From positions 10,419 through 74,418 of the forward strand of contig CAWDHW010000018.1 in NCBI GenBank assembly GCA_963802205.1: a stretch of 64,000 nt of DNA, read 5' to 3'. Every line of letters starts with the position of its first letter. The first letter of the stretch is position 1. This document shows, in pieces, positions 27,364 to 35,837 of the stretch. Under the pieces are notes generated by a model that did not search any database, was not told the DNA's origin, and saw only the letters and a program-made list of their open reading frames with translations. The position numbers and the translations under genes are program-made. Source of the DNA: DYRB01 sp963802205 (GTDB lineage Bacteria > Pseudomonadota > Gammaproteobacteria > Chromatiales > Chromatiaceae).

Positions 27364-28299
27364 ATGCCAATGCCGAAGACGGCCCCAAGCGCCCTGGAGG
27401 CGGTGTTCGAGGCGGCCGACCGGGTCATCCTGGGCAAGGGGCGCGAGATCCGCCTGGCGATCTGTTGCCTGCTGGCGGGGGGCCACCTGCTGATCGAGGA
27501 CCTGCCCGGGGTGGGTAAGACCACCCTGGCGCAGCTCCTGGCCCGCCTTCTGGGCCTCGATTATTCGCGTATCCAGTTCACCAGCGACCTGCTGCCGGCG
27601 GACATCATCGGGGTCTCGGTCTACGAGCGCAGCGTCGAGGCCTTCCGCTTCCACCCCGGGCCGATCTTCGCCCAAGTGGTCCTGGCCGACGAGATCAACC
27701 GCGCCACCCCCAAGGCCCAGAGCGCCCTGCTCGAGGCGATGGAGGAGCGCCAGGTGACGGTCGAAGGCGCGACACGCGAGCTGCCCCGCCCCTTCTTCGT
27801 CATCGCGACCCAGAATCCGCACCACCAGATCGGGACCTTTCCCTTGCCCGAGTCCCAGCTCGACCGCTTCCTGATGCTCCTGCGCCTGGGCTACCCGGCG
27901 GCGGCCCAGGAGCGCGAGCTCCTCGCCGGGGAGGACCGCCGCGCCCTCCTGGGCCGCGTCCAGCCCGTGCTGTCGCCGCAGGCCCTGATCGTCCTTCAGG
28001 CGCAGGTCAACGCCGTGCACCTGTCGGCGCCCATCGTCGCCTATTGCCACGACATCCTGGTCTTCACCCGCCGCTCCAGCCGCTTCGCCTACGGGCTTTC
28101 GCCGCGCGCCGGGCTCGGCTTGCTGCGGGCCGCGCGTGCCTGGGCCCTGCTCGCCGGGCGTGACTATTGCCTGCCTGAGGACGTCCAGGTCGTCTTGCCG
28201 GCCTGCCTCCCCCACCGCCTGACGGACAGCGGGGATGGGGCCGGCGAGGTCCACGAGGACATCGCCGACTACATCCTCGCCGGGGTCCCGGTCACCTGA
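27364..28299 (+). CDS. MoxR-family AAA+ ATPase
   Basis: This 311-residue MoxR ATPase is thought to act as a chaperone that inserts cofactors or assembles complexes. Walker A LIEDLPGVGKTTLAQ is near residues 43-57, Walker B VVLADEINRATPKAQSALLEAMEERQVT near 108-135, and sensor 1 FFVIATQNP, arginine finger PLPESQLDRF and sensor 2 (GLSPRAGLGLLRAARAWA) all follow intact. AGGGGGTG lies just upstream of the ATG. It starts a three-gene operon with a DUF58 protein (6-bp gap) and a TgpA-like transglutaminase, a very common bacterial arrangement whose exact role is not settled. Confidence 0.93.
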   Translation: MPMPKTAPSALEAVFEAADRVILGKGREIRLAICCLLAGGHLLIEDLPGVGKTTLAQLLARLLGLDYSRIQFTSDLLPADIIGVSVYERSVEAFRFHPGPIFAQVVLADEINRATPKAQSALLEAMEERQVTVEGATRELPRPFFVIATQNPHHQIGTFPLPESQLDRFLMLLRLGYPAAAQERELLAGEDRRALLGRVQPVLSPQALIVLQAQVNAVHLSAPIVAYCHDILVFTRRSSRFAYGLSPRAGLGLLRAARAWALLAGRDYCLPEDVQVVLPACLPHRLTDSGDGAGEVHEDIADYILAGVPVT

Positions 28300-28305
28300 G
28301 GCGCC

Positions 28306-29334
28306 ATGCCCTGGCCGCTGCGCCGTACCCCCCATCCGGCAGAGCCCCATCAGCGGCGTCCGCGCTGGTGGCCGGATCTCGACAAGTTGCTGCGCCGCGC
28401 TCCCTGCGACGGCCAAGGGGTGGCCCGCATCGCCGCCCGGCAGATCTACATTCTCCCCACCGGCATGGGCCTGACCCTGGGGCTGGTCCTGATCCTGATG
28501 CTGGTCGGGTCGCTCAACTACCAGAACAACCTGGGCCTGGCCTTCACCTTCCTGTTCACCGCCGTGGCCCTGGTGGCCATGCACCACACCTGGTTTACCC
28601 TGCTGGGCCTGAGGATCCAGGCCCGCGGCGGGGCGCCGGTCTTCGCCGGCCAGCGGGCGAGTTTTGCGGTGGACCTCGACAACGACCACCGGGGCCCCCG
28701 CGGCGATTTGGTCCTCAGGGTCGGAGGCGAGCCCTATCCGCCCTGCTGGCTACCGGGGTCCGGTCAGGGACGGGTCCAGGTGGGGCTCCCCAGCCACCGG
28801 CGCGGTTGGCTGCGACTGACGGAGGTTCGGGTGGACACCCGCTACCCCTTGGGCCTGTTCCGCGCCTGGTGCCAGGCCCACACCCAGGCCCAAGTCCTGG
28901 TCTACCCGAGGCCCGCCGCCCAGGCCCCGGACCTGCCGCTCGCACCGGCCCGTCGCCTGGGGCCGGAGGGGGGGCTTGGGGCTGGGGCCGGGGATTACCT
29001 TGGGTCCCGCGCATACAGGCCGGGGGATTCCCCCCGCCACCTGGACTGGAAGGCCCTGGCCCGGGGGCGCGGGCTTGTGGTCAAACAGTTCGGCGGGGAG
29101 CAGGCGGTGGAGGTCTGGCTCGACCTGGCACAGGTCCTGGGCGGCGACCTGGAGCATCGCCTCGCGGTGCTGTGCCGCCAGGTCCTGGATGCGGAGGCAC
29201 AGGGTCTCGCCTTTGGTCTGCGCCTCCCCGGGGCCTTGGTCCCGCTTGGCCAGGGCGAGGATCACAAGCACCGGTGCCTGACGGCCCTGGCCACCTTCGG
29301 CAACGACGATGAGCCCCATGGCCAGCCCGGCTGA
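28306..29334 (+). CDS. DUF58 domain protein
   Basis: A 342-residue membrane-anchored protein of the DUF58 family that accompanies MoxR ATPases. Two helices near residues 52-90 (GLTLGLVLILMLVGSLNYQN, then TFLFTAVALVAMHH) precede a periplasmic-like or cytosolic beta region and the DUF58 signature DYLGSRAYRPGDSPRHLDWKALARGRGLVVKQF (about residues 228-260). The 3' end overlaps the transglutaminase start by 26 bases, so translation is coupled. DUF58 proteins are thought to be partners or clients of MoxR. Confidence 0.9.
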   Translation: MPWPLRRTPHPAEPHQRRPRWWPDLDKLLRRAPCDGQGVARIAARQIYILPTGMGLTLGLVLILMLVGSLNYQNNLGLAFTFLFTAVALVAMHHTWFTLLGLRIQARGGAPVFAGQRASFAVDLDNDHRGPRGDLVLRVGGEPYPPCWLPGSGQGRVQVGLPSHRRGWLRLTEVRVDTRYPLGLFRAWCQAHTQAQVLVYPRPAAQAPDLPLAPARRLGPEGGLGAGAGDYLGSRAYRPGDSPRHLDWKALARGRGLVVKQFGGEQAVEVWLDLAQVLGGDLEHRLAVLCRQVLDAEAQGLAFGLRLPGALVPLGQGEDHKHRCLTALATFGNDDEPHGQPG

Positions 29335-31366
29335 ACACCAACCCCTGGACAGCGGCCAGTTGGTCGCCGCTACCCTGATCCTCGGGGCGGCCTATCTGCC
29401 CCTGGCGGGCCACCTCGCCACCCAGGTCAGCGCCTTCATCGCCGTGGTCCTGGTGCTGCGGCTGGCCGCCGTGCGCTGGCCGGCCCTGGCCCCGGGGCGC
29501 CTGGTTCTGCTCGCCCTGACCCTGGCAGGGCTGGTCATCGCCTTCGATGCCTATTTCAGCCTTGCGGGGCGCGACGCCGGCACCGCCCTGCTCGCCACCA
29601 TGCTCGCGTTGAAGACCCTGGAACTGCGCCGGCCGCGGGACCTGCGTCTGTTTATGATCCTGTTCGGCTTCCTGCTGGTGAGCCAGTTCTTGTTCGATCA
29701 GTCCCCGGGCCGGGCGTTCTTTCTGGGAGGGTTGTTCGTTGCCAATGTGGCCCTGATGGCGGACCTGGCCGCACGCTACCCCGACCGCCCCCTGCGTGGG
29801 GCACTGCGCCTGGCCGGCACCCTGACCTTGCAGGCTTTGCCTTTGGCACTAGTCCTGTTTGTGCTGTTTCCGCGTTTGAGCGCCCCCCTGTGGAGTATCG
29901 GCACCATGCAACAGCGCGGGGTCATGGGGATGAGCGACTCCATGGCCCCTGGCACCATCTCCGAACTGGTGGTCTCCGGCGATCCCGCCTTTCGCGCCCG
30001 CTTCGACGGCCCGGCACCAGCGCCAAACCTGATGTATTGGCGCGGCCTGGTCCTGTGGGGGTTCGACGGGCGACGCTGGTCGCAACCCGCCTCGGGGACC
30101 ATGCCCAATGCACGACCAATGCTGGCACGGGCCGACCGGACCATCGCCTACGACCTGGTCCTGGAGCCTACCAATCAGCCCTGGCTCTACGCCCTGGACC
30201 TGCCGCTGGCCGCCCCCGAAGGGGCTTCGCTGGACGGCGATTTCCAGATCCGGGCCGGACAGCAGGTAACCAAGGTCGCACGCTACAGGGCGCGCTCCGC
30301 CACCGAGTTCGATACGGGGCCCCTGGATCTGGACCAGGCGGCCGCCGGGCTCCAGCTACCCGACAACGTCACGCCGAGGATGCGGGCCCTGGTGGCCCAG
30401 TGGCAGGCCGCCGGTGGTGGCGCCCAGGCGCTGGTCGAGCGCGCGCTGGCCCACATTCGGGCTGGCGACTACTACTACAGCCTGCTGGCACCGGCCCTGG
30501 GAGACAACCCCACCGATGAGTTCTTCTTCGAGACCAGGCGCGGCTACTGCGAGCACTACGCCAGCGCCTTCGCCCTGCTCATGCGCGTCGCCGGGATCCC
30601 GGCGCGCGTCGTGGTGGGCTATCAGGGCGGGGAGCTGTCCACGGTCGGTAACTGGTATCTGGTCGCCCAGAGCGACGCTCACGCCTGGACCGAGGTCTGG
30701 CTCAATGGGCGCGGCTGGGTGCGGGTCGATCCCACCGCCGCCGTCGCCCCCCAGCGCATCGAGCGCGGCGGGCTCCTGGATCGCCTGGCCAACCGCGCCC
30801 CCTTGCGTTTCCAGCTTGACGAAGACGGGGGCCTGGTCCGCCTGGCCCAGGGCCTGCGCCGACTCACTGCCACCGTCGGTGTGGTCTGGCAGGACTGGGT
30901 CCTGGACTTCTCCTCGGGGCGCCAAGAGCACATGCTCGCTGCTGTAGGCCTGGGCCACCTTCAGCAGTATGGCCTTGCCGTGGCGATGCTGGTCGTAGCG
31001 GCCGCGATCCTCGGCTTGCTGACCTTGGCCCTGGTGCGGGGGGCGGATCGGCGCGAGCCCCTGGAGCGGATTTACCAGGCGTTCTGCGACCGTTTGGCAA
31101 GGGTCGGGTTGGCTCGCGGTCAGAGCGAAGGCCCGGCGGATTACGCCCGGCGGGTGGTCGCCGCCCGGCCGGACTTGGCCGACGCCATCGGTCGCTTCAT
31201 GGCCCTCTACCTCCCGGCGCGCTACGGTAACGAAGAGGACCGGACGAACCTGACGGCCCTAAAGGCTCTCCTGCGGGGGTTTCGGCCACGACCCGCTCGC
31301 GCGGCACCAACTATCAGCGCTTTTGTAACAGAACGACATCCTGGTAGCCGGATCCGCAGGGGATGA
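29309..31366 (+). CDS. TgpA-like transglutaminase membrane protein
   Basis: A 685-residue inner-membrane protein with five or six N-terminal helices (about residues 15-195), a periplasmic transglutaminase-like domain and a late helix near 555-580. The catalytic triad is intact: Cys in RRGYCEHYASAF (about residue 414), His in SDAHAWTEVW (about 455) and Asp in RVDPTAAV (about 473). TgpA homologues are periplasmic peptidase/transglutaminase-fold enzymes, and Pseudomonas TgpA is essential. Third gene of the MoxR-DUF58 operon. Its last 18 codons overlap the convergent methyltransferase gene by 53 bases, so the extreme C-terminus may be unnatural. Confidence 0.92.
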   Translation: MSPMASPAEHQPLDSGQLVAATLILGAAYLPLAGHLATQVSAFIAVVLVLRLAAVRWPALAPGRLVLLALTLAGLVIAFDAYFSLAGRDAGTALLATMLALKTLELRRPRDLRLFMILFGFLLVSQFLFDQSPGRAFFLGGLFVANVALMADLAARYPDRPLRGALRLAGTLTLQALPLALVLFVLFPRLSAPLWSIGTMQQRGVMGMSDSMAPGTISELVVSGDPAFRARFDGPAPAPNLMYWRGLVLWGFDGRRWSQPASGTMPNARPMLARADRTIAYDLVLEPTNQPWLYALDLPLAAPEGASLDGDFQIRAGQQVTKVARYRARSATEFDTGPLDLDQAAAGLQLPDNVTPRMRALVAQWQAAGGGAQALVERALAHIRAGDYYYSLLAPALGDNPTDEFFFETRRGYCEHYASAFALLMRVAGIPARVVVGYQGGELSTVGNWYLVAQSDAHAWTEVWLNGRGWVRVDPTAAVAPQRIERGGLLDRLANRAPLRFQLDEDGGLVRLAQGLRRLTATVGVVWQDWVLDFSSGRQEHMLAAVGLGHLQQYGLAVAMLVVAAAILGLLTLALVRGADRREPLERIYQAFCDRLARVGLARGQSEGPADYARRVVAARPDLADAIGRFMALYLPARYGNEEDRTNLTALKALLRGFRPRPARAAPTISAFVTERHPGSRIRRG

Positions 31367-32321
31367 TGTCTGCGACGTCGAAGAATCGGCCCCATTCGCG
31401 CCGCACGTAATTGGTATGGTGAAATACGTTGCTGTTGTAGTTCTGCGCAACGTCCCAATAAAGCACGGTCTTATCCTTTGGCAAGGGGCCCCGCAGGAAG
31501 GTTTCCGAGACATCGTAATCCGGAATGTGGGCACTCATCTGCAGGAGCGCATCGTAGATCGGAACCCCTGGTTTCATCTCTTGCCAGGTCTGCTCGGAAT
31601 GGATGGTGAGATAGAGGAATCCGCCAGGCTTGAGAATTCGTCTGAGTTCTGCGATCCACGCGAGGTCGAGGTCGTCGATGTGTGTAAAGACAGAGAACGC
31701 AGTGACCAGCGACAGGCTGTTATCCTCGATCGGGAGATGCGGGAGGATGGTGTTCTGGAAGATTCTCAGATTGGCGGGTAAGAAGAGTCTCATCCACTCG
31801 ACATGGCGTAGATTGATGTCCGCCCCCCAGCAGTGCAGGTCCGGGCGCTGAATAGCAAAATGTCGGAGCACCCGTCCTGAGGCGCATCCCAATTCTAAGA
31901 CCGAATCTTCCGCTTTCAGTGGTGCCCCGTGTTCTTCGAGCCTCTTTTGGATCAGAAGGAAGTCCTTCAGGCCCGACAGCCACCAGTCGTAATGCCTGTC
32001 GCCGTGGTAGTTTTCCCTGTCGGAGGTGGCTGGGAGACGATAGGTGTCCCTGTCCAGGAACTGTGCAATGGCTCCAGGCGGGATCACAGAGGCCAGGTCC
32101 GTATGTACTTCGCCGTCCAAGTACTCCTGCACTGGCCCCATCTTTCCGAATGGCTGCCTGCTCCCCTTGATGGAAATCGCCGATAGGTATGCCGGATTGT
32201 GGCTTGAACTCAGGGGCTCCGTGCCTGCGTGTGATGACGGGGACACGTCACTTCCGCGGGGGGCGGTGCCTGCGACTATGCCGGTGCCCATACGTATCAA
32301 CCTTTTCAATGCCTTCTTCAT
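31314..32321 (-). CDS. SAM-dependent methyltransferase (class I)
   Basis: A 335-residue protein with a class I methyltransferase domain in its C-terminal two thirds: motif I DSVLELGCASGRVLRHF (about residues 143-159), CWGADINLRHVEWM, NSLSLVTAFSVFTHIDD (motif IV region) and LRRILKPGGFLYLTIHSE. The first ~70 residues are low-complexity and lack a domain. The target is unknown; association with surface-glycan genes elsewhere in the window makes a glycan or lipid target possible, but this is inference. The ATG at 32321 lacks a good ribosome site and the frame is open to 32507, so the start is uncertain. Codon use is less GC-biased than in flanking core genes, suggesting acquisition. Confidence 0.75.
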   Translation of the reverse strand: MKKALKRLIRMGTGIVAGTAPRGSDVSPSSHAGTEPLSSSHNPAYLSAISIKGSRQPFGKMGPVQEYLDGEVHTDLASVIPPGAIAQFLDRDTYRLPATSDRENYHGDRHYDWWLSGLKDFLLIQKRLEEHGAPLKAEDSVLELGCASGRVLRHFAIQRPDLHCWGADINLRHVEWMRLFLPANLRIFQNTILPHLPIEDNSLSLVTAFSVFTHIDDLDLAWIAELRRILKPGGFLYLTIHSEQTWQEMKPGVPIYDALLQMSAHIPDYDVSETFLRGPLPKDKTVLYWDVAQNYNSNVFHHTNYVRREWGRFFDVADIIPCGSGYQDVVLLQKR

Positions 32322-32816
32322 GTGTACCGAATAGTTCACGATGGCGTTCACCGTTGTGGAGAATAGTCGTGTGCTGGCTGGGAAAGGCGCCTTAAATGGG
32401 TGTAGGTGCCGTATATTGTAGTGCCGACATTTCCGCTTTTCCCAGGGTATCGGCGGACGGGGTAGGGGTATCTCGATGCATACATCTTTGCGGCGGATCA
32501 CCCTCAATCGCCGCTGCGTAACTGTCTGATTTCATATTGAGATTTATCACTATACGCCGACAAAGCGACGCTCGCAACCCGCTGTTTTCAGGATCGCTTC
32601 CGACTTGTGTGCGGCGGCCTATTCCCAATGGGGCCATGACTTCCGGCCTGAATGCGCGGCATTATGTAATAGCCGCACACGGCCTTTTCATTCATCATTC
32701 TCCGACAACCAGGCGGAGTCGTATGTCGGGAACGCGCCGCTCCCGCCAACGCGCATTGCCGGCTCACCGCGCGCTCCGCGTCACGCTCGACCCAGACGCG
32801 CCGGGCGATCACAGGC
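32322..32816. other. Gene-free stretch in the second island
   Basis: These 495 bases have no open frame with recognisable protein features on either strand. Composition is patchy (AT-richer around 32520-32560 and 32690). It lies between the methyltransferase and an IS3-type remnant and is probably mobile-element debris, but I cannot name it. Confidence 0.4.
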
Positions 32817-33005
32817 TCATCCCGGATTATTTTCAACCAATGTTCCGGCCTGTCCCAGGAGATCCTTCTTCCACTGTCCAACCTCCGCCGGATGGGCCCC
32901 GTACTCCTGACCGATCTCGTTGACTGTTTTGACCCCGCGGATCGCCTCCAGCCCTGCCTTGGCCTTGAGCACCGCCGTGTAGGTCTTGCACTTCGCTGTG
33001 CCCAT
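32817..33005 (-). mobile_element. IS3-family transposase OrfA remnant
   Basis: Sixty-two residues beginning MGTAKCKTYTAVLKAKAGLE and continuing VKTVNEIGQEYGAHPAEVGQWKKDLL match the helix-turn-helix OrfA (InsE-type) of IS3-family elements. The rest of OrfA and all of OrfB are missing. The bases just upstream (TGTCCGGTTCTCAAAGTCCA near 33047-33066) resemble the 5' terminal region of such elements. It is inactive. Confidence 0.75.
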
Positions 33006-33157
33006 CTGTCTCGGCCCCTTTAGATCCGACGGCTGGCTTAAACTACTGTCCGGTTCTCAAAGTCCACTTTAGTGGTTGGGTCCGCGGTGGCCAGAGCCCT
33101 GCCGACAGGTCCGTGGTGGTATGAAGAGGGAAGCCCCACGATGAATCCCAGAACGAA

Positions 33158-33190
33158 AAGCCCCGGTTACGGGGTGCGTAACCAGGGCTT
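33158..33190 (-). terminator. Hairpin terminator of the tRNA operon
   Basis: On the complement, AAGCCCTGGTTACG pairs with CGTAACCGGGGCTT (one mismatch) across a short loop, ending in a brief T-run (CTTTTCG). It lies 19 bases beyond the CCA of tRNA-Lys, the last gene of the leftward tRNA operon. Confidence 0.7.
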
Positions 33191-33208
33191 AAGGCTTTGT
33201 TTTTAAAA

Positions 33209-33284
33209 TGGTGGGTCGTGAAGGATTCGAACCTTCGACCGATGGATTAAGAGTCCACTGCTCTACCAACTGAGCTAACGACCC
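33209..33284 (-). tRNA. tRNA-Lys (anticodon CUU)
   Basis: A complete cloverleaf on the complement, from GGGTCGT acceptor to encoded CCA (33209-33211). The anticodon arm GTGGA-CTCTTAA-TCCAT gives CUU, reading AAG. The T-loop GTTCGAATC is canonical. Last of four tRNAs transcribed leftward. Confidence 0.95.
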
Positions 33285-33365
33285 GAATGGGGCAATGCCA
33301 AATTGTACCGTTCTAATCTGTTGCGTCAATGCCTCGCCAGGACACATAGCGACGCGACAAAAATT

Positions 33366-33442
33366 TGGGGTGGACGATGGGGATCGAACCCACGACCACA
33401 GGAATCACAATCCTGCGCTCTACCAACTGAGCTACGTCCACC
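33366..33442 (-). tRNA. tRNA-His (anticodon GUG)
   Basis: A full cloverleaf on the complement with acceptor GTGGACG, an extra G at -1 (33442) facing discriminator C (33369), which is the identity feature of tRNA-His, and an encoded CCA. Anticodon arm CAGGA-TTGTGAT-TCCTG gives GUG. Confidence 0.96.
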
Positions 33443-33525
33443 AGCGAAACTCGTCCCTGCGACTTGCGCGATCCGGCCATCCCTGCCCACGACACCTCTG
33501 ATGCTCCCCTGGGCACGCCCAAGTT

Positions 33526-33602
<77 letters not shown>

Positions 33603-33654
33603 AAAGGGTGGGCGCAATGAACATGGGAGGCACATTGGCCCTTGCCACGGCAAA

Positions 33655-33731
33655 TGGTCGGGGTAGAGGGATTCGAACCCCCGACATCCTGCTCCCAAAG
33701 CAGGCGCGCTACCAGACTGCGCTATACCCCG
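33655..33731 (-). tRNA. tRNA-Pro (anticodon UGG)
   Basis: A full cloverleaf on the complement from CGGGGTA to encoded CCA (33655-33657). Anticodon arm CCTGC-TTTGGGA-GCAGG gives UGG. First gene of the tRNA operon, 35 bases downstream of a strong promoter. Confidence 0.96.
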
Positions 33732-33765
33732 CTTGCGGTCGAGGCCACGAAACCGAAGACCGCGG

Positions 33766-33794
33766 ATGATACGCAGGTCGCCCCCATCCGTCAA
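33766..33794 (-). promoter_or_regulatory. Strong sigma-70 promoter of the tRNA operon
   Basis: On the complement, TTGACG (33789-33794) and TATCAT (33766-33771) are separated by exactly 17 bases and followed by CCGCGG. The GC-rich stretch after the -10 box is typical of stringently controlled stable-RNA promoters. It drives the leftward Pro-Arg-His-Lys tRNA operon. Confidence 0.8.
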
Positions 33795-33802
33795 ACCGAA
33801 GC

Positions 33803-33835
33803 CTTGTCCAATGACAGATGAGCCTGAAGGGGGGC
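33803..33835 (+). repeat. Dispersed 33-bp repeat, copy 2
   Basis: CTTGTCCAATGACAGATGAG followed by CCTGAAGGGGGGC; 31 of 33 bases match copy 1 at 18282. It begins nine bases upstream of the tRNA promoter's -35 box. Confidence 0.8.
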
Positions 33836-34324
33836 TAACAGGACAACAGGGCTCATTGGTTCTGGCGTGTTTTGCCAGATTTCTCAAGATGTTAGATACA
33901 TGCCTGACATCTCGAACAGAAAATCTCGCAGAAACAATCGGATAGCGACAAGCGGATTTCTGTAACCCATTGATTTTGCAATCAGGACTGATTTAGAACA
34001 GATCAGCCGTGAACAGGACAAGGTTAGCCCTTTTCCCTGCCTCGGGACGATGGCACACTAGCGTCTGTTTCCGAGGCATTGTGCGAGGTTGCGGAAAAGT
34101 GCCGACCCGCTGTGATTCTGGAAATTTGACCCTATTGAAAATGGTCGCAAGGCCCCGAGAACGTCAGAAAGACGGAGGCGGCGTCAAGATCGCCCCGGGC
34201 CAGGTAACCCCCGGCCACAAGCCCCACCCCGGGGCAGCAGGAGGCCCGCAACCTGTCAACAGCGGGGCCGAGGCATGACCGCGGCACACCAGCCAACCCC
34301 GACCCAAGAGGCGAGCGAGAGACT
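33836..34324. other. AT-richer intergenic region upstream of the DUF2934 gene
   Basis: These 489 bases, notably AT-richer than the window around 33850-34010, contain no gene I can support. They separate the leftward tRNA operon from the rightward DUF2934 gene and probably hold the latter's promoter. The lower GC suggests foreign DNA. Confidence 0.4.
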
Positions 34325-34705
34325 ATGGCTGACGACAAGATCGTAACCAAGAAGACACCGGTCAAGGCTGCCGTTCCCGCCAAGCGGATACCGGCCAAGC
34401 GGGCAGCTCCCAAGACCGTCGCGGCCACTCCGGCCCCAGTCCCAACGAAGGCAGCGGCCCAGCCCGCCGCGAAGGTCTTTGAGGCCCCGGCAGCGAAGTC
34501 AGCCGCAACCCCGGCGGCGAGGCCCGCCGTCCCCAAAGTCAAGGCGATGCCAGCGGCCAAACCCCCGGTCGATGCACAGACTCGTCAGGCCATGATCGAG
34601 GAAGCGGCCTACTACAAGTCGGAGGCCCGCAACTTCGCTGCCGGTTTTGAGGCGCAGGACTGGGCCGAAGCAGAGCGCGAGATTGACGCCCTGCTGGGGA
34701 AGTAA
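34325..34705 (+). CDS. Ala/Lys/Pro-rich protein with DUF2934 tail
   Basis: A 126-residue protein in two parts. Residues 1-80 are a Lys/Ala/Pro-rich, histone H1-like disordered arm (KKTPVKAAVPAKRIPAKRAA and similar). Residues 85-126 are a DUF2934-type tail (RQAMIEEAAYYKSEARNF, then DWAEAEREIDALL). DUF2934 has no settled function; the basic arm suggests nucleic-acid binding, which is inference. GAGCGAGAG lies upstream of the ATG. It stands alone. Confidence 0.75.
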   Translation: MADDKIVTKKTPVKAAVPAKRIPAKRAAPKTVAATPAPVPTKAAAQPAAKVFEAPAAKSAATPAARPAVPKVKAMPAAKPPVDAQTRQAMIEEAAYYKSEARNFAAGFEAQDWAEAEREIDALLGK

Positions 34706-34839
34706 CTCATACCTTAACCCGGACCACTGGCGGCGCTGGCCGCTGGACGAGTACCCCAGCCGCCAGGCTTTTCCAGCGCACGGCGTTCTCTGCCACCTCG
34801 GAGTCGGGGAGGGCGGCCGCCGCGGCGCTCGCTGGCCTG

Positions 34840-35085
34840 TTACCGGGCGACCAGCTGCACGCTCTGCACCCGTGGCATCTCCGTCACTTTGCCCGCATAG
34901 GCCCGCAGCAACCCCTTCTCGACCCTGCCCGAGCGTGCGTAGCCGAAGCGGCGCAACGCCTGGTCGATGAAGGCGTAGGCCAGCTCACACTGCCGGGTCT
35001 TGATCTCAACCGTCTGGTTGACAGCCAGAGAGCCACGTACGCCGTCCAGTGTCTTGAGCTCCTTGGCCTGAAGCATCACGATCAT
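34840..35085 (-). mobile_element. Integrase-type transposase N-terminal remnant
   Basis: An 81-residue fragment (MIVMLQAKELKTLDGVRGSL, then RQCELAYAFIDQALRRFGYA and GLLRAYAGKVTEMPRVQSV) resembles the N-terminal region of IS481-like integrases, where KGLvRaYL.KvTG.SRAQvTRLi is usual. The catalytic rve domain is absent and several conserved positions have changed. It starts next to copy 3 of the dispersed repeat. Confidence 0.6.
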
Positions 35086-35087
35086 CC

Positions 35088-35116
35088 TCCCCCGGCCTTC
35101 AGGCTCATTGGACAAG
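35088..35116 (-). repeat. Dispersed repeat, shortened copy 3
   Basis: On the complement: CTTGTCCAATGAGCCTGAAGG followed by CCGGGGG. Relative to copies 1 and 2 it lacks seven bases in the middle and has CC inserted before the G-run. It lies at the border between two IS remnants. Confidence 0.65.
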
Positions 35117-35190
35117 GCTCGGCCTGCCAAGCTACTCGGATCCGTGCTATGGTCCAAGCATTTGGCAGCCGTCGCCAAGCTAGAACCCGC

Positions 35191-35719
35191 TCAAATGAGA
35201 CTGAACAAGATGGCAGTCGTTTTCGGGCTTTTTGGGCTGTCGGGTATTTGCTTGATGGGTTCGAGTCGGCAGGGCAGCGCCAAGCTGTACCACTGGTCAA
35301 GGGGTGGCTCGGCACCCTTAAGGCTGGGGGCGCTACGGAAAATCTCGCGCAGGCTCTCCCTGATGCGGAAGGCGGGGTGGGCCTTGAGGTTGAGCCCTGG
35401 TTGAGGTCGGCGAATTGTGTAGCCTGTTGCGGGCTCCAGGCGCTCTTGCCCTTCGACCAGAGATAGCGGCTGCGCTTGAGGCTGGCGGTGGACCTCGTCG
35501 ATGGCTTTGCTGACCCGTTGGATGACGTGGACCTCGTCGAAACTCACCGCGCCCAGGGTAAGGTGCTCGCAGGGTAAGGTGCTCGACTAGCCCTGAGCGA
35601 CGGCTGGCGGACATATCGATGCAGGGGTTGCGGATGTTCTTGGCGCAACCGGCGTGGGCTTCGAGGTCATCGGCGAACGGCGCCACGACCGTGCCCTTGC
35701 GGCCCTCACGGGCGCACAA
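35191..35719 (-). mobile_element. ISL3-family transposase remnant
   Basis: Two overlapping frames together give a damaged ISL3-type transposase core. GRKGTVVAPFADDLEAHAGC and KNIRNPCIDMSAS are in one frame. The other has VSFDEVHVIQRVSKAIDEVH-like text (here starting MSFDEVHVIQ), LNLKAHPAFRIRESLREIF and LPCRLEPIKQIPDSPK. The DMS and FDxxHV blocks are hallmarks of the ISL3 DDE domain. Frameshifts and missing ends make it inactive. Confidence 0.7.
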
Positions 35720-35837
35720 CAGACGCGCTGCGTAGATGTCGTGGAACGGACTGGTGAAGAGTCCTACGGATCGATCCGAGCTCTATGGGAGGTGGGGAAA
35801 ATCTGGCTACCCACACCAAACGTAACAGAGGCTAAAA

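Noticed and set aside
32537..32923. Plus-strand frame of 128 residues in the second island
   Set aside because: Arg/Pro/Ser-rich with no structure-like pattern and overlapping an IS remnant; no start signal.
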